Assembly: GCA_015039365.1 (NCBI GenBank)
Contig: WION01000034.1
Span: 248,001-312,000 of the forward strand
Source: Amanita rubescens
Lineage: Eukaryota; Basidiomycota; Agaricomycetes; Agaricales; Amanitaceae
Direction: 5' to 3'
DNA: 64,000 bases
Shown here: positions 34,133-46,350 of the stretch, in pieces
How the letters are laid out: every line of letters starts with the position of its first letter
Numbering within the stretch: position 1 is the stretch's first letter
Translations under genes and position numbers: made by a program
The notes under the pieces: model-generated
Seen by the model: only the letters and a program-made list of their open reading frames with translations
Told to the model about the DNA's origin: nothing
Databases searched by the model: none

Positions 34133-35630
34133 ATGACCGTCATAGCACCAGGATCCAAGATACTTGTCTCCGGCGCGAATGGCTTCATCGCCGTCTGGCT
34201 GGTCCGTATTCTCCTAGAACAAGGGTATTCTGTTCGTGGTACCGTTCGCTCGAAGGAAAAGGGTGCCTTCCTCGAAGATATGTTCAAGTCATATGGTGAT
34301 AAGTTTGAGCTTGTTGTTGTTGAAGACCTAACCAAAGTGCGTTCAATGCTTGTATGTGCTCGCTTTGTGGAAATAATTTGGTCATAGGAAGGAGCATTTG
34401 ATGAAGCTGTAAAGGGCGTCGATGCCATTCAGCACACCGCTTCTCCCTTCCACTGGAATGCTGACGATCCGAAGGGTGAGCAAAGCCAGCCATTGTTTTT
34501 TCGTTGATTTATGCAGTTGCTCAAGAAATGATTGAACCTGCCGTGAACGGGACCGTTGGAATACTCAAGAGCGCCGCGAATAACGCGTACGCTTCTTATC
34601 CTTAACGATTTGTAGTCACGGTACCTGATACGTATGAACATGTTTTTCAGGCTGGAAGTCAAGCGCATCATTGTCCTTGCCTCAACCGCTTGTATCATGC
34701 GGGATGCCGGAAATGAACCAATCGTTCTCAACGAAAACGATTGGAACACTTCAGCAATCGAGGCGTGTGAGAAGCTGGGACGGAATGCTACACCTGGACA
34801 TAAATATCGAGCTTCCAAGACACTCGCTGAAAAGGGTGAGACCTCAGTCTGCGGGGCGTGACAAGTTGATGATGGAGGCCGTGTAGCTGCCTGGGCTTTC
34901 TACCACGAGAACGAGAAAAACGTGAACTGGGATCTCGTTGTAATCAACCCGCCTTTTGTATGTTTACGCCTGCCGCTGTTTCAAACAGTGAATCGCTTAC
35001 AACTTGTCATGATTCACACAGGTCTTTGGGGCAAGTCATGGTCTGTTCGTAGTTAAAGCGTTTTCTGATGCGAGCGTCAAATAGCCTATCCTACACCCAT
35101 GTTCATCCCCTTCGGAGCTCAACACTTCCGTTAAGGGCTGGTTCGACGCTGTTGCTACTCCCAACAGTGCTGGTCAATTCAATGAACAATTGGCCACTGG
35201 CGGAGGATCTTATGTCGATGTCAGGGATTTGGTAGCTGCATTAATCAAATCGCAGTCTGTGCCAGAAGCTTCCGGAGAACGAATTATTGTCAACGCTGGT
35301 AAGTATCATAACCACGTTTCTCACACATTCATGCTCAAGCGCCCGTATGCAGGTGCGTTCCACTGGCAGGATTGGAGTGCGTAATATGGTATTCACTTAA
35401 CGATGGAGACTGACGTGATCTGTTCATAAGTCGACGTTGCAAACTCGCTTTCTCCTCCTGCGGCTCCTGGTAAGACTCTCCCAGTGGGTAATCCAGGTGC
35501 CGGGAGAATGGCACCTCACAATTTAACCTATGACACGAGTAAGGAGAAGAGAATCTTAGGATTGAAGTATAAGACAATGCATGAAGTTGCTAGGGATATG
35601 TTAATCGACTTCCATACCAGAGGCTGGTGA
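34133..35630 (+). CDS. DFR-like NAD(P)-dependent short-chain dehydrogenase/reductase, copy 2
   Basis: It has the same exon plan as the gene at 28177: APGSKILVSGANGFIAVWLV, EGAFDEAVKGVDAIQHTASP, MIEPAVNGTVGILKSAAN, VKRIIVLASTACIMRDAGNE, YRASK (YxxxK kept), NWDLVVINPPF, and a GC-AG intron after VFG. Next are PILHPCSSPSELNTSVKGWF, SYVDVRDLVAALIKSQSVPE, a short exon AFHWQDWS and DVANSLSPPAAPGKTLPVGN, ending TRGW with TGA at 35628-35630. Its upstream 100 bp (33890-33990) is repeated at 30448-30545. It is the most canonical of the five SDR copies in the window. Confidence 0.85.
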
Positions 35631-35961
35631 GTGTCCAAGCAAAGTTTCGTCTACATCATTCTCAGCATGCTTCAAGGTGAATCTGCATGGCTTACCCCCT
35701 TAAAATAAAATCTGTTTATATGCAATATATCTCATGAGCAGTGAATGACTGCTCCGAAACAGGATAAGATATAATCATCCCATTGCTCTGCTCCAGGTGG
35801 GACTGTCTCTTGAATCAAATGGGCATTTACAAGGTGAGGAGAAAGAAAGTGCTTTCACTATTACGAATTATATGCGTATTGTATGCGTATGTATCTATTC
35901 GTATCGTCAAGTCATACTGTACAAGTTTCTGAAGTGGAATAACGTGGTCCATACCTCAATG

Positions 35962-37170
35962 TCAACAGGGCTGAACAGCCACGTCTTCCCGCCAGTGGGC
36001 CAATCTCACCGCACGCTCCTTCTGTATCTGTTTTTTCTGCTTCTCCTCTTCTTGCAAGTATCTTCTAAGCTCTCCCTTCCATACCGGATCGTCGTGCGCC
36101 AACAATGTGAGTTCGTCTAGCATGGTAGCATCGGGGCCCTCCGCGTCCTCATCGACACCTTCGAGAACCAGGAGACCGTACTTGGCGGAGAATTGCTCTA
36201 CCCCCGCCTCAGCTACCTCCTCTCCCTCTCCATCAGCGATAGTGGAGGTGGTTACCGACGATACTCCGGAGGCCGCCGGTCCTCCCCCGTCTCCAGGAGG
36301 GTTGGAGCTTCCTTGTTCATCTCCGCTCCGATTGTGGGCATTTGTGATCTGTGTGCTCCAGCGCAAGGTTTCCCGGTAACGATCGATACGGTACAACACC
36401 CAGCCAGGCATTATGAGGGGAGGCTCCATTCGTTTAAACTGAATCCAATAGCAATCAAAAAACCTGTCATTGATCAAACAAAAGACTGACCGGCCTGGAC
36501 CTGGGCATAGTGAGCTGCCTAGAAATGACATGAAGAAATGCATCTCTATGGTCTGACCAGCCCCCGAAATCAAGCGGATTAAGCGGTGCACCAAAAGCGT
36601 TAGGCGAGGGGTGACGCGATGACAAAGGTGGGAGTGGGAGAAGTGTCGCTTTGCCGGCGTCGGTCAGTTGATGGAAGCCGCGAACAGCTCCCCCGCTCCT
36701 GGAGAAGGAAACTAGAGGGTAGACGTCAAGCACGTAACTACCATCCTGCAGATGGTACTTTTGACGAATGAATGCTAAGTGCTGAGGGCTTTGTCCCCTT
36801 GAAGTGGGCGGGAGATCGGTTCCAACGGCGGTCCCTTCGTCATCATATTCAGGGTCTACCTCAATGCGACCAGGAATCGGGACAAAAACGCACTCGCCAG
36901 TGGTAAATGGAAGAGCTCCGTCCTGCAGCGAAAGAGAGGGTCCCAGGCGGTGGTGGTGTGCTGAATCCATCAAGGTTGAAAGAAAGATAAATCGTGACGC
37001 GTTTGGTCAATGTGATGTCATCACAGTGCTGCTCCTTTTCTGCAAGCATCTCAGATCTCAATGATGTTTCCCAGCATTTCATTACGCCGTTGAGTTCGTG
37101 GAGCTGATCATTTTTCAAAGAGAGGGAATTGTAAACTCGAGTTACCTTTGGACTGTGGCAGCTCATCGTT
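35962..37170 (-). CDS. Hypothetical agaricomycete protein, possibly frameshifted
   Basis: A possible first exon begins MSCHSPK at 37166. The main frame from 36973 reads MMDSAHHHRLGPSLSLQDGA, then LVSFSRSGGAVRGFHQLTDA. A second, overlapping frame continues with FDCYWIQFKRMEPPLIMPGW, VLYRIDRYRETLRWST, a Gly/Glu-rich low-complexity part, and KKQIQKERAVRLAHWREDVA near the end at 35962. The two main frames overlap at about 36595-36470, and I see no clean intron joining them. It is therefore either a frameshifted copy or has an unusual splice. Function unknown. Confidence 0.45.
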
Positions 37171-37435
37171 CTCTCAACAGAAATAGGAATTGGGCAAGCA
37201 GCAGGTTTTTTTTCGGGAATAACAGGGTGCCAATAGTTATGTGTGCTGCGTGAAACCTGACAATGATCATTAACATTCCTCTAACCACTGCTTTTCTCGT
37301 CGCTCGACGGAAAATAAGGCCTCAAGGGGCGAATGTGATGGTGGCTGTGCTAGTAGGAAGTGGCTGACAAAGCGATCACACGCGCTCACACGACGATGAT
37401 ACGCACACGCCAAACTCGCTAGCCGAGGTCCGATT

Positions 37436-37450
37436 CGGAATATATAAGCC
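37436..37450 (+). promoter_or_regulatory. TATA-like element of the GST gene
   Basis: gaatatataagcc lies about 50 bp before the GST start codon, a normal position for a TATA box with a short leader. Confidence 0.5.
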
Positions 37451-37493
37451 AAGCCACGGTACGCCTTGCCTTCTTCCAACCCCGTCCTCGCCA

Positions 37494-38692
37494 TGTCTGC
37501 TAACGGAGATTCAGGAAAGCTATACCACACAAAATGCACTGGCGATGCGGCAGTCACGGCCGAAGCTCATACCGCGGATGCTCCTTTCACGCTCTTCGGG
37601 AGCTGCTTTTGCCCATTCGTGCAGAGGGCTTGGGTCGCATTTGAGTATCTTGGAATCCCGTACAAGGTGAGTACATATATGATGTCCTGTACTGCCGGTA
37701 TGCAATTGGATTGATTGATCTCTACAGTACTGTAAGTTTCGGGACGTTATTCGATCTGATTGGCAAGGTCTGATACGTAGCTGGCAGACGAAATCAATCC
37801 CTATCAGTCTCCCAAACCCCAGGAACTCCTCGAGATCTCGCCCAAGGGTCTCGTACCGGCTCTAAAGTTGAACGAGTACAGCCCACCCCGAGCTCTCAAC
37901 GAGAGCACTATCATCGTCGAGTTTCTCGAAGAGTAGGTTCTACGTTTTTCTGTATGCAATATCCTGATAATCATCCTTCCGTGTATAGTCTCGCTACACA
38001 AAGCGGCAAGGAGCATACCTTGCTGCCCCCTGTCAGCGAACCGTGTATGTACACAACGCCCTATCATAATCTCCTCGACTGACCGTATAATCACAGATGC
38101 ACGTGCTCTCATCCGTCTTCAAAGTGATCATATTGGCCGAACACTTGTTCCATCATTCTACCGCTACCTCCAGGCTCAGGATCCCGAAAAACAGGTCGCG
38201 GGGGGTCGCGAATTCCACCAAGCCATCGAGACCCTCGTAGGGTTGTTTGAACGAGCGACCGCTGAGCTCGGGAATGATCCGAAATTGAAAAAGCATTTGG
38301 GCTTGTACGCTGGGGGTGAATTGGGTCTCGCAGATGTCTTAGTGGCGCCTTGTACGTGTCATCTCTCGCTGTTCAGTGAATGGGGCAATTTCATTTCGCA
38401 TTTATATTATAGGGATATTCAGAGCGACGAACACACTCAAGCATTACCGCGGGTTTGAACTTCCCAAGGGCAACAAGTTTTCTGCGTGGGTGCAACGATT
38501 GTTCGACCACCCTGCCTTCAAGGCGACGTGCAGCACTGAACAATTGTATCTCGATAGTTACGAGAGGTACGTGGTTAATGTTGCTGTCAGCGCTACGTGA
38601 TTCAATTTTTTTTTCTTGGTAGGTACGCGTACAATAGGCCGAACACAAGCCAAGTTGCGGATGCTATCAATTCTGGAAGGGCGCTTCCTTGA
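37494..38692 (+). CDS. Omega-type glutathione S-transferase
   Basis: The start MSANGDSGKLYHTKC is followed by FTLFGSCFCPFVQRAWVAFE, with the omega-class C-P-F-x-Q-R active site (catalytic Cys), and LGIPYK before a gtgagt intron. Later exons are LADEINPYQSPKPQELLEIS, PKGLVPALKLNEYSPPRALN, ESTIIVEFLEE, TLLPPVSEP, ARALIRLQSDHIGRTLVPSF, ETLVGLFERATAELG and HYRGFELPKGNKFSAWVQRL. It ends SGRALP with TGA at 38690-38692. The small exon after the first intron (TACTGT...) is not fully resolved. The family handles thiol transfer and reduction, often in detoxification. No fusion or truncation is seen. Confidence 0.8.
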
Positions 38693-39520
38693 TACTACGA
38701 TATGTATGAAAAATTCAACTACATAATTCAATGTACGATATTTGGACGATGTGAATGTCGATATGTCAGTGACCGAAATGCTGTAAACCGTTAGTACGGC
38801 AGCAATGGCTGTGAAGGAAAACGCAGGCGTAGGCACCAGAAAAATGTTTAGCGATGTTGAGAGATCACCCAGTTGGGAAGAATATGTATATAAGGAGCTG
38901 TATCTTGCTGTTAAAACTTTTTAGAGGGGCAGGGGATCATGTTACTAGTTCGAAGAGAACTAGACATTTGTGGATAACAATGTGATACTTAAAATTATTT
39001 ACTTAGCGTGCCGTTCTGGAGCTGTGATAAAATCTTACTCCGCTCAACAACAAACATGATTCGGGAGAGACGCTTGGCAGTGAGAAGCAGATCAAACTCA
39101 ACTCGGCAATGACCGAACTTTAGCGTTGACGCTTTTCAACGTTCAAATTTATGCCACTCACGGGTTTCTACAATTCCTTGCAACCCTGATCACCCGCTTC
39201 ACGAAATCGCGACCACGGATTCCGGCTAAAAAGGAAACTCAGTCACATTTCGGACAGCAAGCAGGTACGATACTAGTATACCTTAACGCGGTAGTGATTC
39301 TGACACGGCTACCACGAGGCAGTCTTGCGTACGGACATTCGCTGAGATGGAAGAGCCAAACGATATGATGACAGTTGACTCCCTTCATCAGGAAAACGCC
39401 AAGTTCGGAATTAGATATAATTACATGTAGGGCATATTATAGTGTGTTAAGAGGTCTAGGTACTCGTATCGTCAGTTAAATATACAAATTACGCTGAATT
39501 ACAAAGAATTACAAATGGTG
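38693..39520. other. Intergenic region
   Basis: No supported gene or RNA. It is AT-rich with short frames only. Confidence 0.4.
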
Positions 39521-42500
39521 CTATTTAGGACCGTGAAATAACATGTAAGTATGAGAGTCTGTACAAGAATTGACGAGGAATGTATTACACTTATCCAGAA
39601 CGGTATTACTATTCCAGTCACGAGGTATTGTTCTTCCGGGGAGAGGTGATAGATGGATGCTTTGCCGGATTCTTGTCACAGGAATGATGCTTGCGACACG
39701 CGCATTATGTTGTAACATCCGAGACACTTTGTATAGCCCAGTTTTAGACTCGGGCTGTCTTTGGAACGGCGTGAACCACTCCACATATGCTAGATGTTGT
39801 GATGGGTGGTTGTGCTCGCCAAACAAGAGCTGGCATGCCCTTGGTTTGATACTGAATATGACACGGATCTGGGCGACGTAATACGCTAGTAGTGATGTGC
39901 AGGGCCCGGCTCGAAGCCGTCAAGCCCCGGCTGCCGAGCCCTTGAAGCCGAGCCCAAGCCGAGCCCTACTGAACGGCTCTGTAGGGCTCAGGGCTCGGCT
40001 TCCACTGGAGGAAGCCGTGAGCCGGGCCGTCGAGCCGCGGCTTTCCAGTGTCAACGAGGAGAGTCTCCTCAGTGATTGATGTGATTCCTGCATGTCGAAA
40101 TTTTGACGTACCTGGAAGGCTGGTGGTCATGTGATGATATGACGCACTACCGGGTTTATCGCCAGGTAGCACCTAGCGGCGAGGGGAGCTCTCACAAGCG
40201 AGATCTCACCATGGATGACGGCTACGAGAGCCGTTTTAGTCCCATTTGTGCACCGGTGATCTGAGGAGGTGAGAAGGAGGGGGACAACCGTGTAAGGGCG
40301 ATTACAGGTGAGTTCCTCATCTGTCACATTCCTTCTTTCATTCTTGCGCAACTGACTGACGGTGTGTGGCAGTAGAGACGAGCCCCAAACTTCTGCATCA
40401 CCACAAATTTCTGATACGCAAGAAATGCCTAACGCCATCATAGTGCCCCTGTCCCCAGCAGCGTCGTCGAGCGATGATGGCGCCACAGTCACAGGCTTCT
40501 GGCGCGCTTGCGGACACAACAGCTCAATTACCGCCCACCACGTCATCCGTCCACGAGCCTACAACGAATATCTACCCAACAGACCAACCTACAGCCAGCA
40601 GTATTCTATCTGAGACGTCAACAATCTTAGCTGGTGTATCCACAGACGAAGCTTTCGCGTCATCCTCATCGGAAGCAGTTACAACATCATCGGATTCATT
40701 GCAACCGTATCTTCCAACAACAGTCTCCTCTGAAACTCGAAACCTGAAGTCTATATGGTTATCGTTCTAGGCACAATCCCAGGTGTAGCATGTGTTACGG
40801 CGCTTTTTGCGTGGTGGGTTCAAATTCGTTCACACGCCAAACGCCGTCATCTATATGGCGACACGGATGTGCCTTGGGCATCATCAGAAAACGGTGACAG
40901 TGGCTTGGAAGAAGCTAGAGATATGACGCAAACTCGCTCTAACCTGGAGTTTATTGGACCGGGCGGCCCAGAAGATCTTGCGCAGGTTGAAGCATGGGAG
41001 CCGAGGGCTTGCAGGTCAATGAAGGTATGCCTAGGATGCCAATCACAATGACGGAAGGCCGGAACACGAGCGCGCGCTCGAGGAACTACTCAATCGAGAG
41101 TTTGCGCGCTCGTTCCCTGACTAGCACCTTCACAGCTTCCCAGGCACCAACTTCACGAACGAGGACGCAAGGTTTGTCGATACAAAAGACTGGCACTCGC
41201 AAGGCACTTGATCGAGCAGGTAAATCATCATTTCTGCTTCCTCGGCATTCGCTAACCGCATTTCATAGACGTGTTCACTCTTGGCTGGGCCAACGTGAAT
41301 AGGACAACTCTCGACTTCAGCGACTACCCCAGCAACCACCCCATCCCGACAAGGATCTCATCGCGCGGTCCCTCGTGATGTTCCCCCCGCCACCTGCAGA
41401 CCCCAGATGTCAACGTCAAACCTTCCCCACCCCAATTCCCCCACAGACGCTGCATGCCAAGCCCCGGCCCTATTCACCAAGCCCCGGCCTATACCAAGCC
41501 CCGGCCTGAGCCCAAGCCGGGCCTGAGCCGGCCGTGGGCCCTCTGCTGGGGCCCGGCCTGCATTTCCTACAGGCCCGAGCCGGGTCAAGCCGAGCCCAAG
41601 CCGGGGCTTTTGAGCCGAGCCGGGCCCTGCACATCACTATACGCTAGACACTATAATGTTAGTTGCTACGGTATTGACGTCGGACGCTCAACATACCTTG
41701 GAGTCCCGCTGCCTCGTCAACCTCACCAGAGTAAAAAAGACCGGTATCAAACCGGCCTGCTATCATCTGGCCTTTCCTATCCTTCTTGTGAGGCTGTATA
41801 TGGACTGAGTCCACCACAGGCCCATCGGCAGTATCTTCCCTGAACCGGATGTGGTGATATACCGAGATGTGGGTAAAAGGGATGTGAATGTCTAGAATGT
41901 CTTGCTCCAGACGAGCATGCGTAATTGGTTGATTTTTTTGTTGATGTCGCCAAAGAACAACAAACCTTGCAAAGGCCCCATAGAAAAACTCGGCCCCATA
42001 TTGAGTTATAACGTCTTCGACAGATATGGTCTGGACATTCGGAAATTTTGACATCTTGACGTATCGGCGGGGTGATAGAAGGGAGAATTGAGATGGGGTC
42101 TGTAGGTTAGAGTCGGGGCCACAATTTTGCCATGTAATATATTCTGTATGACGCTCAACCTTTTCATGCCGCTCAACGCAATTTGTCATTTGCGGAAGCT
42201 CGTCTCGCTTGTTTGTGGCGCGGTAGGGATCCTTAGCCAGGTTTCTATGTAGGCGCTCAGTGTACTGCGTATCATAGTTGTCTGTAGTTCCGAAAAGCCG
42301 CATAGAGTGGGCATAGTGTAAGCACGCATGCAACTTCGGAATATTGAACTTGTCGCGGATGCCTAGATCAACAAATATCTGTTTATTTTTATGGAAGGTG
42401 TCGAGAGCCTGATCCATAATGAAAAGATGTCGCGTCGAGATGATAGGAAGTTGAGCAATAAACATAAAGTCGAGAAGTGCGCGAACGGCCCGTAAAAGTC

Positions 42501-44316
42501 GTGTCGCGTCAAAGCCATTCGGCAGGCTCATGTCGGCAATGACACCAAGTATAATGTGCCCGATCATGGCATGTTCCTTTCCTGTAAGCCGAGAAAGCCC
42601 ACTTATCCCTCCTTTGAAAATACGAATGTGGTGGTTGGGCACAAGCCGCTGACAGCGTGCGTCAATCTCGGCACCACCATACGATTTCACCAACCACTTG
42701 ATGACGTGTTTGAGGACACCTTGATGAAGTTGATGTAATATATCTGGGGTGATGGCTTGGAAGATGTCGACGAATGGTAGCGGGGCCCAGAACGGGCCAG
42801 GTATTGGCTTGAAACGTAATTCCTTGCACGCTTTCACATAGTCTTGATAATCCACCTGCGCTTTTGATAGTAGATCATGGACAGCATGTATGTCTCGTAG
42901 ATTTGATGGTGCCTGCGGGTTGCCCAGCTCTTTGTAAGAAATCGTACACTTGGGGCAATCTCCGCTCCTCACACCTGTCACCAGGACTTGTTCGGGATAA
43001 TCCCCGACAAAGGAAGCGAGTACTGGATGGACGCGGCGGACAACGCCGAGGCCATCAGACATGTCCTTTCCACGGGCTCCAGCATCATCAAGAGGTGCTA
43101 GGATGTGACGAAGGCAAAAATGAAATAAATTCGTAATCATGCGCTGTCGAGCTGCCTTATTAGTAACTTGCATTAGTTTGGTCTCGGGTAAGTACGCCAG
43201 TAGTATCTGACCACCACAGGATGGCTTGCGTCGAATTGCCTTGGGCAAATTACCTATTGTCAGGTAGAATGGATAGGCGGTCTTTGAGCCAAATAAAGTG
43301 ACTTTCGTGCGATCCGTCGAGACGATAACCGGTATTACTGATGCACCCGGCTTCTGCGCTTCAAGGAATGTCTAAATGTGCTTAAAATTCGTAAAAAAAA
43401 AAGGGGGATAGGATAGACTGTAAGCACACACCTGAATGCTCCACCACCATTGACCGGTGTGCATATCATGAAAGACTTGAACACGCCTGCCCCCAACTCG
43501 TGCGTAGTGGCGCTCCGGCTTGTGTATAAGGTGTCGCGCAAACTCGGGTTTGCTGTATATGTATTTGATGCATTGTAAAACATCTCGTGAATATAATTCC
43601 ACCATCTCGTCGCCAATCTGAATTTGCTGGCTATTAAAACGGGGGTGGCCAGGCAGCTTCTGGTCAATAAGACGGTTCAACTCCCGGCTATTCCGGAATG
43701 TGAGTCCCAGCGCTTCTGCAAACTTCAAAATTGTTAATACTGACCATTTTTATAGTAAATCACCTACCCCTTCAATTTTAAATAACTCGTCTAATGCAGA
43801 TGATGAGGGTCCACGAAGTTTGGCCCATCTCGCCACTTCCCAATCTAATTTTGACGCGAATGGGGCATATACACTATCCCCTTTAAGCTGTTCCTGGTAT
43901 TTGGTATAGGTAGATTTGCGAGCGGTCGGTGTCGCTATGGGCATGCCAGCTTGCATGCCTGGGAAGTGCTTGATTTCATACTCTTCTGTATCATGTGCAA
44001 AATCCAACTGCACCAACAGCTCATCTAAATCATCGGCCCCGTCGGAATCACCTGAATCGGTGTCAAGTGAATATTCGTCTACAATCCCATCTAAAAGTTG
44101 CTCAAAGGCAATATCCTCCTCCACGCCATTCACTTGGGTGGCTTCCGCATCATTTGCACCGAAAGCGTTAACATCTTGGACTTCGGCATCATTTGCACAG
44201 AAAGCACCAACATCTTTTAGGTGGATTGTGCGGCATACCAAGTTTGCAGAGCGGATGACATGTTGTTTGTAACCAGATGAGGTAAAATCCCGGTTACAGC
44301 CTTTGCACTGGACCAT
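39521..44316 (-). CDS. Plavaka-type transposase, split by a hAT-like insertion
   Basis: Exon 1 (from 44316) begins MVQCKGCNRDFTSSGYKQHV, a Cys/His finger. Exon 2 reads FAEALGLTFRNSRELNRLI to HDMHTGQWWWSIQ. The large exon (down to about 41700) has VIVSTDRTKVTLFG, PFVDIFQAITPDILHQLHQG, RIFKGGISGLSRLTGKEHA, IFVDLGIRDKFNIPKLHACL, LFGTTDNYDTQYTERLHRNL, and EVDEAAGLQ before a gtatgt donor. The last exon lies beyond the insertion at 39887-39521: YYVAQIRVIFSIKPRACQLL, EHNHPSQHLAYVEWFTPF, ending YMLFHGPK with TAG at 39523-39521. These blocks are typical of Plavaka elements of agaricomycetes. Apart from the insertion, no internal stop was seen. Confidence 0.8.
39891..41639. mobile_element. hAT-like non-autonomous DNA transposon with perfect TIRs and 8-bp target duplication
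   Basis: The left end, tagtgatgtgcagggcccgg (continuing ctcg), is a perfect 24-bp inverted match to the right end (41616-41639). The 8-bp direct repeat tacgctag flanks both ends (about 39883-39890 and 41640-41647), as expected for hAT transposition. Subterminal regions are GC-rich repeats of AAGCCGAGCCC type (39900-40060 and 41455-41620). No hAT transposase is inside. It carries a membrane-protein-like gene instead. The left boundary could be off by 1-2 bases. Confidence 0.85.
40474..41302 (+). CDS. Ser/Thr-rich single-pass membrane protein carried inside the hAT-like element
   Basis: The first frame (40474-40770) is Ser/Thr-rich (PTTSSVHEPTTNIYPTDQPT, then SSSSEAVTTSSDSLQPYLPT), like a glycosylated ectodomain. 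An overlapping frame from 40755 gives a hydrophobic segment VIVLGTIPGVACVTALFAWW, followed by basic RSHAKRRHLYG and an acidic cytosolic-like part (SNLEFIGPGGPEDLAQVEAW). A frame change near 40745-40765 means an unrecognised intron or a frameshift. The layout resembles fungal Mid2/WSC-like surface sensors in outline only. It is not a transposase, so it looks like captured host sequence. Confidence 0.45.
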
Positions 44317-44429
44317 AATTGGCGAGGTAGTTGGTTGTCGAGTGTGAACGGGTCAAGCACGTATGCGATAAATCGGGGTAGCTTCGGTTGTCGAGGTGAT
44401 TACAGCACGTTATGAAATGGTCTGAGGTA

Positions 44430-46350
44430 GCTTCAGTTGTTGAGCGTGAACTTAGCGGGACAGGTGAAGAGGAATGTGATGAATCGTACACGAAGACGGG
44501 CAACGGGTTCAAGACCGTAAAAATGCGAAAACAGGTCAAGCGCGTATGCGATAAATCGGGGTAGCTTCGGTTGGTGTATGAGATGGACTCCGGCAGCTTC
44601 GGTTGTTGAGTGTGAACTTAGCGTGACAGGTGAAGAGGAATGTGATGAATCGTACACTAAGACGGGCGACAAGTTCGAGACCGTAAAACAGATCGGACAG
44701 AAATTCCACGTTGAGTCGCTGTAAAAGAACGAGTCCAGTGAATACAACCGAAGGTTGTAGTGATGGGCGAAAGGATTGGATGGAAATCGCGCCTTGAGTC
44801 GCTGTAAAAGAACAAGTCCAGCGAGGAAATCGCGTCTTGAGTTGCTGTGAAGTCGCTGTAAAAGAACAAGTCCAGCGAATACGACCAAGAATTGTAGTTG
44901 TGGAGGGCGTAGGCAATGAACTGAGGTAGCTTCAGTTGTTGAGTGTGAGAGATGGACTGAGGCAGCTTCGGTTGTTGAGCGTGAACTTAGCGCGACAGGT
45001 GAAGAGGAATGTGATGAATCGTACACTAAGACGGCGACAAGTTCGAGACCGTAAAACAGATCGGATAGAAATTGACGAGTCCAGTGAATACGACCAAAGG
45101 TTGTAGTGATGGGCAAAAGAATTGGGTGGAAATCGCGCCTTGAGTCGCTGTAAAAGAACGAGTCCTTAGCGCGACAGGTGAAGAGGAATGTGATGAATCG
45201 TACACTAAGACGGGTGACAAGTTCGAGACCGTAAAACAGATCGGATAGAAATTGACGAGTCCAGTGAATACGACCGAAGGTTGTAGTGATGGGCAAAAGA
45301 ATTGGGCGGAAATCGCGCCTTGAGTCGCTGTAAAAGAACAAGTCCTTAGCGCGACAGGTGAAGAGGAATGTGATGAATCGTACACTAAGACGGGTGACAA
45401 GTTCGAGACCGTAAAACAGATCGGATAGAAATTGACGAGTCTAGTGAATACAACCGAAGGTTGTAGTGATGGGCAAAAGAATTGGGTGGAAATCGCGCCT
45501 TGAGTCGCTGTAAAAGAACAAGTCCTTAGCGCGACAGGTGAAGAGGAATGTGATGAATCGTACACTAAGACGGGTGACAAGTTCGAGACCGTAAAACAGA
45601 TCGGATAGAAATTGATGAGTCCAGTGAATACAACCAAAGGTTGTAGTGATGGGCAAAAGGATTAGACGGAAATCGCGCCTTGAGTCGCTGTAAAAGAACG
45701 AGTCCTTAGCGTGACAGGTGAAGAGGAATGTGATGAATCGTACACTAAGACGGGCGACAAGTTCGAGACCGTAAAACAGATCGGATAGAAATTGCACCCT
45801 GAGTCGCTGTAAAAGAACGAGTCCAGTGAATACAACCAAAGGTCGTAGTGATGGGCAAAAGGATTGGACGGAAATCGCGCCTTGAGTCGCTGTAAAAGAA
45901 CGAGTCCAGCGAGGAAATCGCGTCTTGAGTTACTGTAAAGTCGCTGTAAAAGAACGAGTCCAGCGAATACGACCAAGAATTGTGGTTTTTTGGGGGTGGA
46001 GGGCGTAGGCAATGAACTGAGGCCCTAGCTTCAGTTGTTGAGCGTGAACTTAGCGTGATAGGCGAAGAGGAATGTGATGAATCGTACACTAAGACGGGCG
46101 ACAAGTTCGAGACCGTAAAATAGATTGGGCGACAAGTTTGTGACTGTAAAACAGATCGGACAGAAATCGCGCCCTGAATTGCTGTAAAACGGATCGGGCG
46201 ACAAGTTTGTGACCGTAAAACAGATCGGACGGAAAACGCGCCCTGAGTTGCTGTAAAAGAACGAGTCCAGTGAATACAACTGAGGGTTGTAGTGATGGGC
46301 AAAAGGATCAGACGGAAATCGCGTCTTGAGTCGCTGTAAAGTGTGGGAAG
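44430..46350. repeat. Tandem repeat with 180-bp period next to the Plavaka gene
   Basis: The lines at 45121, 45301, 45481 and 45661 are almost the same at exact 180-bp spacing (aatcgcgccttgagtcgctg). Partial, rearranged units extend to both sides (44440-45120 and 45790-46340). It starts about 120 bp upstream of the transposase start codon. The many overlapping long frames here (up to 302 aa) are repeat artefacts. It may be the subterminal region of the Plavaka element. Confidence 0.8.

Noticed and set aside
44433..46302. Long minus-strand frames (up to 302 aa) with repeated ITTTFG/HWTRQFLSDLFYGLEL
   Set aside because: They arise because the 180-bp tandem repeat is a multiple of three. Several frames stay open equally, and no start or exon structure supports a gene.
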